From contig NW_015971556.1 in NCBI RefSeq assembly GCF_000182565.1, positions 381,313-405,129 on the forward strand: 23,817 nucleotides of DNA. The letters are read 5' to 3'. Position numbers and translations under genes: made by a program. Source of the DNA: Spizellomyces punctatus DAOM BR117 (taxonomy: Eukaryota > Chytridiomycota > Chytridiomycetes > Spizellomycetales > Spizellomycetaceae). The notes beneath the pieces were generated by a model. That model was not told the DNA's origin. It made no database searches and worked only from the letters and a program-made list of their open reading frames with translations. Shown in pieces: positions 9,047 to 18,650 of the stretch (the stretch's first letter is position 1; each line of letters opens with the position of its first letter).

Positions 9047-12000
9047 ATGTCGAATAGCATGGAGCCGACATTTGATAACCGCCTGATAACCGTCAGATTG
9101 CGTCTCAGTGACATGACCACATTTCCTTCCAATATTGCATGCAGCTGGTTGAGAGTCTGTGGTTGAATCCGACCTGATCTACAATTCTGGGAACTGACGT
9201 CCTCTGTTCGAAGGGAGTTTCTGGATATCTAATGCGTACTAAACCTGAAGATAGTCTACGGGAGCGACTCAGCCAGGCAAAGACGTATGCGGAATGGGAA
9301 ATGATAGCGGCCGATCTTGATATGTGAGTCGGAGGAAGGCGTATATCCATATAATCTTGGTATGAGCGCTAATAGTACATCAGAATACTAGGTCCGATGA
9401 TCATATGACGCTGAGAAACTTATAGTCGTGTTGATTCTCATATGTCTACAGGAAACGATGTGTGGAAGGCAGACGCTACCTCCAACATCTACGACTATAA
9501 ATTAATTCAGTTCAGATTGGAGCATCTGGCGGAAGTTCGGGATAGCGGAGACGTTGCAGAATTAATTTACTTGCTCCGATCAGGTACCTTTCTTTACTTT
9601 TCGTGATAGACGAAATGATTGGAAGAAATTATGGCCATTCACCGTCGTTCGGTGCAGGGCTTCTTCGGAATCTCGGCGGTATTGGCGACCCACGATTGTT
9701 TTCTCGATCATACTTAGGGTAGTGCCCAGCGAAGGAATTCTCACAGCATTTTTGAACTGAACGAGTACAATAGGACAAAGAGTCTGATTGAGGATTATCT
9801 GAACCAAGTTGTAACGCAGCTGCAGTACATTCAGCGTAACGATTTTGAGGTGCTCAGTCCTCAACAAAAAGTGGAATTTTTTCATGATACCCGTCAGAGC
9901 TTTGGAAATACAGCATTGCTACTGGAAGGAGGGGCAACATTTGGTCAGGGCCATCAGCGACGATCCAACTGCCGCTACCACTTACTGACTAGAAAAATAA
10001 TATTTAGGATTGTTTCACCTAGGTGTGGTCAAAGCTCTAAGCGAACATCACCTTCTTCCTCGGATCATCAGTGGATCATCTGTCGGGGCGTTGATTGCGG
10101 CTTTAGTCTGCGTCCATACTGAACAGGACTTACCGGTGAGAGCACATGAGATGTTTGGACAGCCAGGCACCGTAGTCATCGTCATTCCGCAGTGTATCTT
10201 TCAACCGGGCGGGATCAACTTGAAAGCGTTCGCTAAGAAAGGAATCAAAGGCAACATCACCCGTAAAATCACCCGACTTCTGAAATATGGTGGGTGAACA
10301 GTCGAGCTCACTCTCATCGACCAAAATGGCTGATATGAGATCATTTCTGCCAGGGTACTTGATGGTACGAACCGGTATCTTCTTGCATGCAAACCCGTAG
10401 TGATACGGCGAGTTTATTTGGTTTCATAAAGGATGTGAAGGTCCTGGAGGATTGTGTCCGTAGTAATGTGGGAGTGAGTCACCTCAGCAGACATAAAGCT
10501 AACTGAGCGAGCGACATAAAATTAAGATTATTGAATGCCCACGCAGGATCTGACATTTGGTATGATTTAGTCGCCTCAGCCGTATGGCTAGCCCTAATGG
10601 TCTCCACTTCAGAGGAGGCGTATGCGCGCAGCAAACGGGTGTTGAACATCACGTTAGTGTCCGGCGTCCCAACTTTGTGTCCACAAGCTCATCTTGTGAT
10701 CACCGACAGTGTCGCATCCACACGGAAGTATGAGGTACCGCGACTTTTGAATTACCTGACTGCACCAAATGTGGTGAGTGGTGATAAACAGAACGCGCGG
10801 AACCAGGGCGTCTTGGAATACTGATCTTGAATTCTTTGCCCACAGTTAATTTGGAGTGCAGCATGCGCATCAGGTTGGCTGTTCAGTAGCTGAGACGCTT
10901 GGAGGGACACTAAACTCAGTATTGCCAGCGGCTGTCATGGGTCTCTACGAGTCGGTCGATCTACTGGCAAAGGATAATTACGGTAACATTGGTAATGCTC
11001 TATGACCAGCGACAGTAGCAATACTTGTCAGGCTGGCCTTTCAACGCGCATCACCTGGTATCATTTCAAAATTATCTGACTTCTGACTGGCTGTTGTCTG
11101 GTTTGTCTTTCTACAGTGCATTGGAGCCCAAGTGGTGAGTTCAACTGCTCTCAATGGACGTCTAGTTAGATATTTACGTAGATGAGTAGCCATCAGTTGG
11201 AGCGACTCTTCTTGCGAAAGGTACTTTCAGCTGACCCTTACAGTCGCCATGGGTACTTTGAGCTTACTTGCGGCTTAATGAGCAAGTGATTCTCCGGAAA
11301 TAAGACTCGCTGGTACACTACTGTGACTTCGCATATTTAAGGGTTGTGCCTTGTCTTCTAACCAGCATATTGCTTTAGAACAGGTGCGTACTGTACGCAT
11401 TTAGGGGAAAACACCATCTCGCTGGCTTACCTAGACCTTCTGCCAGTTCAATGTGAATCACTTCATACTATCACAAGGTGGAGGAGCGCGGGCTCAGCAA
11501 CTCCGTAAAATGCGGCTAACACATGAATTCTTACTAAATTTGAGCATCTAGCCAACCCATATATTGCACCTTTCCTATCGAAATGCCCACAGGGACAAGG
11601 TGACAGTCTCTCAGATAAGCTGTTCATCTTTCTGTCTTCCGAAATTCGACATCGCTTACACCAGGTGTGTGCCGACATTCTTTCTTTGTGCCGTCTGATT
11701 ACTAATCTCAATGCCCTAGTTGGCGCAAATTGGCCTGATGCCCCGAACGCTGCAAACACTTTTCGAACAGAGAGCTCAAGGTCATATTACGATAGGTAAG
11801 TTGGGGACCAACAGTTGTCTGGACACTGCCTGCGTCTCATTTGAACTCTTTGTAGCCCCTCCTTTGAGTTCAATGGTCGGCTTGCTTTGATTTCATCCGA
11901 AAGCCACCTTCCGTTTTGTAACTTTCTCTATCTCTGGCAGGATTTCTACCAGCTTTTTTCGAACCCCACATACGGTAGGGCAACTTATCGTATTACAGTC

Positions 12001-12281
12001 TTCATTACTTTATCGTCTTAGGCAAGCAACTATTCCCTAGCTTCCTTGAACTATTGGATCTTAAAGGGAGAACAGTCGACATGGCCTTTTTTATCATTTA
12101 TCAGGAGCCGAACTAAAATTGAGCTGGCCCTCGACAAAGGTAATCAGTAACGCGTGGGAATGTCCGACGTGTCGCTCAGAACCTCGGAGTAGCATATATA
12201 TATACGAGAGAATTCCTTAAGCAAACCCGAGAAGCTTTGATAAGAGGGGACGAATTTAAGCGTACAAGATCTGTTTGCTGA
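9047..12281 (+). CDS. Patatin-like triacylglycerol lipase (fungal TGL3/4/5 - plant SDP1 type)
   Basis: Predicted lipid-droplet lipase. The DUF3336 region is encoded near 9250-9790 (Y-A-E-W, Y-D-Y-K-L-I, L-L-R-N-L-G-G-I, Y-L-G-T-K-S-L-I-E). It is followed by the glycine-rich L-L-L-E-G-G-A-T-F-G (oxyanion site, before 9943), the nucleophile elbow G-S-S-V-G (near 10068-10085), L-L-N-Y-L-T-A-P-N-V (10745-10773), F-N-V-N-H-F-I-L-S-Q (11447) and S-S-E-I-R-H-R-L (about 11640). In-frame exons: up to 9323, 9426-9583, 9658-9718, 9774-9943, 10008-10135, 10193-10293, 10413-10473, 10547-10559, 10613-10652, 10710-10773, 10846-10873, 10920-10991, 11117-11134, then 11447-11477, 11552-11664, 11720-11795, 11856-11875, 11941-11974, 12041-12139, 12193-12281. 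Unresolved: the first exon (ATG at 9047 or 9232) and 11135-11446, which should hold the catalytic Asp. No stop breaks the resolved part. Confidence 0.88.
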
Positions 12282-14656
12282 TCAATGGTTATTCACTGTG
12301 GATATATAGTCATACAAGCTGGCGAGTCGGTTATCAATATCTACAGTGTCCAGATTTGTGTCCAAATCCCAGTCCGCAAAATCATCTTTGCTCAGTGTCA
12401 TTCTAGCGGTTGCACCCGTCTGTTTTCGGTTTGCTGACAACTTTGACCTGCTTCTGCTGACGTCGTCATACTGTTGAAGTAAAGTCGCGTGATCAGCTTT
12501 CCACGTTTGTGATACTGTGGGCCATGCGAAATAAAATACATATATGACACAGACGTTTACATTTTTTCCATTTGCATAAGGTCCGCCTACGCCGCTGGCA
12601 CGAGCGCCGGTAGTCGCAGTCGCGCTTGCTAAATGAATCGGACGGGAGAAAGTCAAACGCTCCGTTATAAGCAAGTCTCTGGGGCCAGAAACACACCAGA
12701 ATCGCGTCTATACTTGACTGATGGCTCTTATTTAGCATCTGCAAGACGTGATCTGCAATGTAATCCTACATACCTGATCGCGTGGAACTATTGGAACGTT
12801 CCCTACTGCAGGCGCACCGATGTGAATTCGCAAACCATGACTCGAATACGTGAAATTGCTAACCTGCGTGCGCGTCGCTCTTCCAGCTTGCGATTCCTCT
12901 CTAAAACGTACCTAAACCGAACCATCATCATTAGTCATAGGCACCAGGAGCAAAATTGCCGAATATACATACAGTGTCGGATCAAAGCGACGATAGGCCG
13001 AAGGACTCGATTTTCGTCCTGTTGGCTCCCAATTAGCGAAGGATCACCAAGCAGGGCCATTCACGTATTAAAGACCTGATGGTTGACGCCCGCGGGAGGG
13101 CGAGGGAGTTTTTCTTATTGAAGCTGGCGGGGAGCGCAACGGGCGCGATTTGACAACGCGATATTCACTTTTGCGCCTGCATCGTCAGTCTTCGGTTCCG
13201 ATTACCTGCTGACTCGGTCATTCATTTACCTATTGCGAGATGTCACTGTCTCCTTGCTACGGTTAGAGCGTCTCAAAACTCTCCGCTCTAACGGCACAGA
13301 TTTGACACTGCTGCTGTGCATTGCGTGTCTTTCAGAACTCGAGGATGTGCGCCTGCGAGAACCCTTCCGAACATCATCTGAACCGCCCTTTATGCCTTTC
13401 TGGTCAATTGGAGCAAGGGACACACGTTCCATTAACATCTGCCAAGCGAACCCAAGCTCAAGGGAACATACGGAAAGCGAGGTAATCATGACATGCAGTC
13501 TTGAGATACTTTCATCTATGCGCAATCTGCGAAAAGACTAGTTTCGTAAGCACGTTGAAATTATATAAATACACGAGGAGCATCGCTTACCTTTTGTATC
13601 ATGGGGAATTCCAGGCGTATCTTTTCCAGGTCACGCTCAATCTCTTTCAAGCATTCATGGGCGTTACTTTCTCGCGCGGTCCGCGGGCTGTTCAATAAAA
13701 TACAGAGGATCAGCGTTGCACACCGTTGGACTGCGCTCCTCACAACTACAAAGATTTATATACCTCTGCAATTCCTTCGTATTAGAGTCCGTGCAAGGCT
13801 GGCAGGCCACATGTTTTAATTCGTGCTTCAGCCTGTCATTCTCCCGCATGAGCTATACGCACCATGTCAACATCAAACGGTGTCGTAGCAAATGCCATTC
13901 AACTTCTGCTTACGAGCGCTATAGTCTCTAGGTGCTGTAGCTGTGATCCCAATTTCATATTGCCCTTGCGATTCTCTTCGAGGGAGTTGGGTTGCTTATC
14001 ATGTAGAAGCGGTAGAGGATAGTGGACACTAATGAAAAAACCCGTCAAGCACTATGGACCAAGAAAGAAAGTATATGAGTCTATCGTCACCTACCGGTCG
14101 AATGCAACCGCATAGGTTAAGATCATGTAGACTTTTTCCTGGCAGAGGACGGGCTCTTTGAAATCAGCACCACGAGTTTCAGGCACCTCGCCGGACTTCA
14201 GCGACTCAACATCTGCTGATGTTAGGAAGTCCAGACGCACAGTCTTGTTTGTCTAGACATATGAAAGACCCGTCACTAAGCTCGGTGCTAAGACTGTGCC
14301 GATTGATATGAATATGAACCTACATTCCTGAGTGATGATAGAAGCATTTCCACGAAGACAGGGAACCGTTTGAAGTTACCCGTTTTTTTGCAGATATCTT
14401 CGATAACTGTCAAAATGAAACCGTTCAGAGCGGTCGGTCGAGACGTTTGGTACCAGACAATAAATTGAGCACCTGCTGGGCTGAACTTGGCGTGCCATGC
14501 GTCTCCAGTGGACGGACATTCCAGGTAAATCGAGAGGCTCGGCTCGCTTCCATTGACAGATCCATCGACTTGTCCATACACGAATAACTGGCACTCACCA
14601 CCTTTGAGCAGAACGATAGCCTTCTCGTTGAAACAGCCGAGATCCAACGAGGCCAT
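12282..14656 (-). CDS. VFL3: VFL3/CCDC61-like basal-body protein
   Basis: Family members (XRCC4/SAS-6 fold) sit at centrioles and basal bodies and are needed for correct basal-body anchoring. Visible: K-K-T-G-N-F-K-R-F at about residues 68-76, V-Y-M-I-L-T-Y-A-V-A-F-D-R and then V-H-Y-P-L-P-L at about 130-149. Next come a charged, probably coiled-coil segment (K-E-I-E-R-D-L-E-K-I), a Ser/Arg-rich stretch, R-F-D-P-T near 328, and a C-terminal V-D-I-D-N-R-L-A-S-L-Y-D-Y-I. All of these follow the order in animal CCDC61. Exons that keep frame: 14473-14656, 14324-14406, 14095-14252, 13914-14028, 13764-13840, 13591-13687, 13493-13537, 13230-13438, 12973-13005, 12864-12911, 12774-12805, and last 12282-12456. 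Exons between 12457 and 12773 are unresolved. Two introns (14407-14472 and 13439-13492) are multiples of three without stops. It diverges from VPS52 and converges with the lipase. Confidence 0.88.
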
Positions 14657-14731
14657 GTCTACTGGACCAAGTTAACGCGTTAACGCGTCGCCCGCATATT
14701 ACTTGTAGGTGTCCAGCTTTTTTGGCAACCA
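14657..14731. promoter_or_regulatory. 75-bp bidirectional promoter with two ACGCGT boxes
   Basis: This is the entire space between the VFL3 start (14656, minus) and the VPS52 start (14732, plus). It contains ACGCGT at 14675-14680 and 14683-14688. The first is centred in a perfect 14-base palindrome, GTTAACGCGTTAAC (14671-14684). ACGCGT is the MluI cell-cycle box bound by MBF-type factors in yeasts. That such a factor acts here is inference. Confidence 0.7.
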
Positions 14732-17700
14732 ATGTCCGCAGCCTCCCTCAAGACGACGGGCGAAGCTACCATACAGCCAGTTATTCCTAGTGCTCTTTCG
14801 TCGGATAGAGGGCAGAAATGGGTGGCTGCTCTGTTGGATTCTGGAGACCTGGTATTACCGTTGAGCACGTTGGTGCCCCCATAAATAGACGGGATAACCT
14901 CACTACACGCAAACTCACGCTCAGCATGCCACAAATGAACTTGAGACTGTGCAGTCGCCGACCCACGAACTTTCATTTGACGAAGTGGACGGTAAGATGC
15001 AGACATTGCTGTTGTCTCACTCATACTTAGTTGACTGGGTTTTATTGCCAGACCGTATCTCAGCTTTTCAGGAAGACGCCTTAGTGAAAGATGCCTTTGC
15101 AAAGGTACATACAAAGGTGGAAATATGCTTCGGGCAGGAGAGGGGTCCCTAAGAGAGTAGCTGCTATTGCATAGGGTGCGGACCTAAGGGATTACGCCAA
15201 ACACATATCACAAGAGTTGGAGATACTTGAACAGGAGCACATACTTAACTGTACGACCACATCCCGCCTTCTGTGCTGCAAATGTGAAGCCCGCCAATCG
15301 AATATTTTTTAGATGTAACAAATAGCCAGCCTTTCGTCGATTTACATCAACAAATTCATGTGAGTTTGCCTGACGAGACCGAAAGACGTCGCCAGTTAAC
15401 CCTAGTCCACGATCCCTATCTCTTTCAGGCCTGCGACGACATTCTACAGAAAATGGAGACGTTAATGAGCGGATTTCACTCAGATTTGGGCACTGTGAGC
15501 GCTGAAATTGAAATCCTTCAAGAACAGTCGCATTCAATGAGTATCAAGCTGAAAAATCGTACGGTATGTGGGGAAGCTTGCTTGAATGTTGTACTATCCT
15601 GTTGACTGTGCAATATTGCAAAAATTATAAGAGCATTCAGCAATTGCTGAACACCGTCCTTGATGGCGTTGTAATCAATCCCGATCTTATTAGGTGCTAT
15701 AGCAATACGTCCTTCGTATATTAGATTTGAGGAGAAAATTGATTGATGTGGTTTTATATTTATAGAAAAATATGCGAAGGCGAGGTCAACGAGTTTTTCC
15801 TGCAGCATCTTGAAGTTCTGCAAAAAGTGCCCTCGTTTCAAAGAGTCAGCAAGGACAACATATTCGGGCGTTCAAGGATGCAGGACCGGAACTGGAACGC
15901 TTGCGTCTGAAAGTGAGGAGTGTCACCTCACAGTTTGCTTATCCTTGCACCGACTGACCACCTACTCTATTTGAATAGGCCGCTGAGAAGTCTCGAGACT
16001 TCCTTATCAAAAAGATAGACTCCTTGCGAGCCCCAAATACAAATATCGCCATTATCCAGCAAAATATTTTGTTAAAGTATAAAGAGCTGTATTGGTTTTT
16101 GGCGGAACGCTACAGCGAGGCGGCCATGGAAATACGAACGCTTTATGTGACCACGGTAGGCAATTACTACATTGCCTCGTTCGATAAGTATATGAAGTCC
16201 CTGCAAAGAGTTCAGGTCGTGATTTTCGACAATTCAGCAATACACGTTCTGCTGAGAACTTGACCAATTTCCGTTTACAGATGATAATTGGGGATAGGTC
16301 CGACCTAATTGCAAACGAAGAAAGTCCAAAACGGGGTACCTACTCAAATCAAAGTTGAGATTTCGCGCATATCATAGTGAATTTCATCCAAACTCTGCAG
16401 GACTACCCGGACTTCCTGGATTATTCGGTCACAAGACTGCTCTGAAAGATAAATCAAATGTTTTCACTCTCGGTGACCGGCTACAAGTGCTGACTACTCC
16501 AGATCCTGGTATTATCCTGACGCATATAGCGGAAGAACAGAACATGGTAAGAAAACAGCGTGTTGAAAGAGGACATGTACGGGATCCTCAATGATGAGTG
16601 TCTAGAAATTCCCATTCGAAGCGATATTCAAAAGTGTGTCAAGACTGCTCATGGACAACGCATCCTCAGAGTATTTGTTTGCTATTGAATTCTTCGCAGC
16701 ACCTCGTGGCAAAAATGGGCGGTCAAAAAAAGATGGCCAATCGGGGGCACTCATATTCGGGGAAGTCTATGACCCAACGCTGAAATTTATTCAGGTATCA
16801 GTTACCCAAGTGCCATGGTTTCAACGCATTCCTCTCACCCATGAGCGAAGGCTTTCAATAAACAATATATCGACACCAGTTTCGATGCGGTCGGCATATT
16901 GATGTGTATTCGCCTGAACAGCCAGAACATACGAATCATGCAGAAGCGTAGAATTCCTTGTCTTGAGAACTTTGCCAACGCAACGAATATGCTTCTATGG
17001 CCAAGATTCCAAGCGATTATGGACCTTCATATTGAAAGCCTCAAAAGGGCTGTTCCCCGGAATTTACTTCCTTCGAAAGATTTCCATCCTCATTATGTAA
17101 TTCGAAACTTGTATGCTCAGAGTGATGTCATTTTCACTAACTCTGAGACACCTTACAAAGGTAACGAGGCGATATGCAGAGTTTGCCGCGTCTATTCTTA
17201 CTTTGAACCAAGGATACGATGATGCTTTGCTCATAAATAGGTATTTCCTGGTACAGTTGTAGATGTACTGATGTACACCCGTTTAATGTCTCTCTAGCTT
17301 GCTTCGCCTGCGAACAGAGATTGAACACCTTCTGATGCGGATGTCGGGAGAATTTAACGACAAGAAGAGCCGTTTGGTATTCCTTATCAATAACTTTGAC
17401 CTTGTAGTGGCTGTCCTTAGCGTAAGTAGCGTCTTTTCGGTTAAGATGACGAAGCTTACCCCATCTTCGCAATAGGAGCACTCCGCTTCATCTTTCGAAC
17501 AGGAGAAGATGCACTTCAATGGTGTCCTCGATAGCAAGATCAACGAATATGTGGAGGAAGAGCTAAAGCCTCACTTCTTGGGACTAATGACCTTCGTAAT
17601 TGCGGCCGAGAGTGACCCAAATGTTGTAAATCTGCAGGAAGGTGAAGCACAACTGTTACAGACGCAATAGTCGCACTTGAGGAATGACGTGGTTATTGCT

Positions 17701-18039
17701 TGGATATTAGAGAAATTCGAAAGAGTGGCAGCTGACTTCAATACGTGCTGGAAAAATGCGCTTACAAGCATAAATCAATCTGTGATGCAGAACTTTTCCA
17801 ACTTTCAAAACGGGGCGCGCATCCTGCATGCGGCACTGACGCAGCTTCTACTCTTCTACAAGCGCTTTTTTACGCTTTGGGAGAAACGCTTTGTCACAAA
17901 GAAACCCAAAGTCCAACCAGTTGGACTGCAAAGTGTCATGGTCGAGATCAAGAAGTTCAGGTTGGTATTGTTGTGCCATTGTTCGCTGTGAAGTTGGCTC
18001 GAAGGTTAACCTCATTCCAACAGATCAAGTTTTCAATAG
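14732..18039 (+). CDS. VPS52: VPS52, GARP/EARP tethering complex subunit
   Basis: Vps52 is the core subunit of GARP and EARP, which tether endosome-derived vesicles at the trans-Golgi or recycling endosomes. Family blocks in order: G-A-D-L-R-D-Y-A-K (near 77); I-L-Q-K-M-E-T-L-M-S-G-F and L-Q-E-Q-S ... L-K-N-R (120-160); N-V-F-T-L-G near 338; L-L-M-D-N-A-S-S-E-Y-L-F near 383; L-L-W-P-R-F; H-P-H-Y-V near 512-516; V-F-L-I-N-N near 569; and M-V-E-I-K-K at the C-terminus. Exons: 14732-14851, 14955-14991, 15031-15104, 15175-15250, 15313-15359, 15429-15563, 15632-15693, 15766-15826, 15850-15912, 15979-16215, 16281-16335, 16401-16546, 16606-16794, 16851-17096, 17161-17240, 17298-17421, 17476-17641, 17711-17960, 18024-18039. 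All phases agree and give 727 residues, close to human VPS52. The 23-base gap 15827-15849 is abnormal (see findings). Confidence 0.93.
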
Positions 18040-18050
18040 TCTTGTATAGA

Positions 18051-18650
18051 AATGGAATTGCCGGATCTGCTGGCTCAGACATTAGCGGCGGTGAACAAAT
18101 TGCAGGGGTGAGACGCCGTTGTTTCCGATGCAGGCGTACGTAGCAAGCCCATCGCGATGAAGGCCACTTTTGCAAACAAGCATCCTCAGTGGTACATGAT
18201 CCTTTAAGATGCCCTATAGATCTGTAGATTTCAGAAAGGATTGAAAGGGAAGGCATTGCGCCGTTAATTAAATCGCGTGAGCATCAACCACCCATGGTCG
18301 GAGACAAATGGGTCAGCCACAATCTTGATTCTCACAATACTCTGATTCATGCACACCCTTCGCTGCCACCAAGCCGAAACTGAGCTAATACAATGGTTTG
18401 TCGGCGTTCTGGAAGCCATTTTGCCGCCTGCTGTGCTGAAAGCGTCTCGGTTGAAACTCGCTGGAAAATCATATTTCCACTAATGCCCATGAACACCGAG
18501 CGTGCCACAATAATTACAGTATATTCTCGATATGGATAGCCTCAAGACGACACTCGGCGAACATGACAATGTTATTGCAGCAATAACGAAAAAATCCAAG
18601 CCTTCAATTTCAGTTCTATGGGCATATTTTCGATTCAAAGGAACATTTAA
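18051..18650 (+). CDS. Possible small unidentified intron-containing gene
   Basis: Eleven bases after the VPS52 stop an ATG opens a coding-like stretch, M-E-L-P-D-L-L-A-Q-T-L-A-A-V-N-K-L-Q. Further coding-like pieces follow on the same strand: E-R-I-E-R-E-G-I-A-P-L-I-K near 18236-18276, E-T-E-L-I-Q-W-F-V-G-V-L-E-A-I-L-P-P near 18380-18435, and M-D-S-L-K-T-T-L near 18532. Intervening sequence has GTGAG-type donors and AG acceptors, but I could not find one set of junctions that keeps the frame throughout. One reading ends in a TAA at 18648-18650, overlapping the cofilin stop. I do not recognise the family. The pieces could also be non-coding, so exon limits are only indicative. Confidence 0.3.

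Noticed and set aside
12633-13079. 148-codon plus-strand frame
   Set aside because: It is antisense to well-supported VFL3 exons (R-F-D-P-T region) and has no family signal.
13233-13541. Plus-strand frame opposite the VFL3 Ser/Arg-rich exon
   Set aside because: It mirrors the low-complexity minus-strand coding exon and has no splice support.
14680-15114. 144-codon minus-strand frame over the start of VPS52
   Set aside because: It runs against VPS52 exons whose phases all agree.
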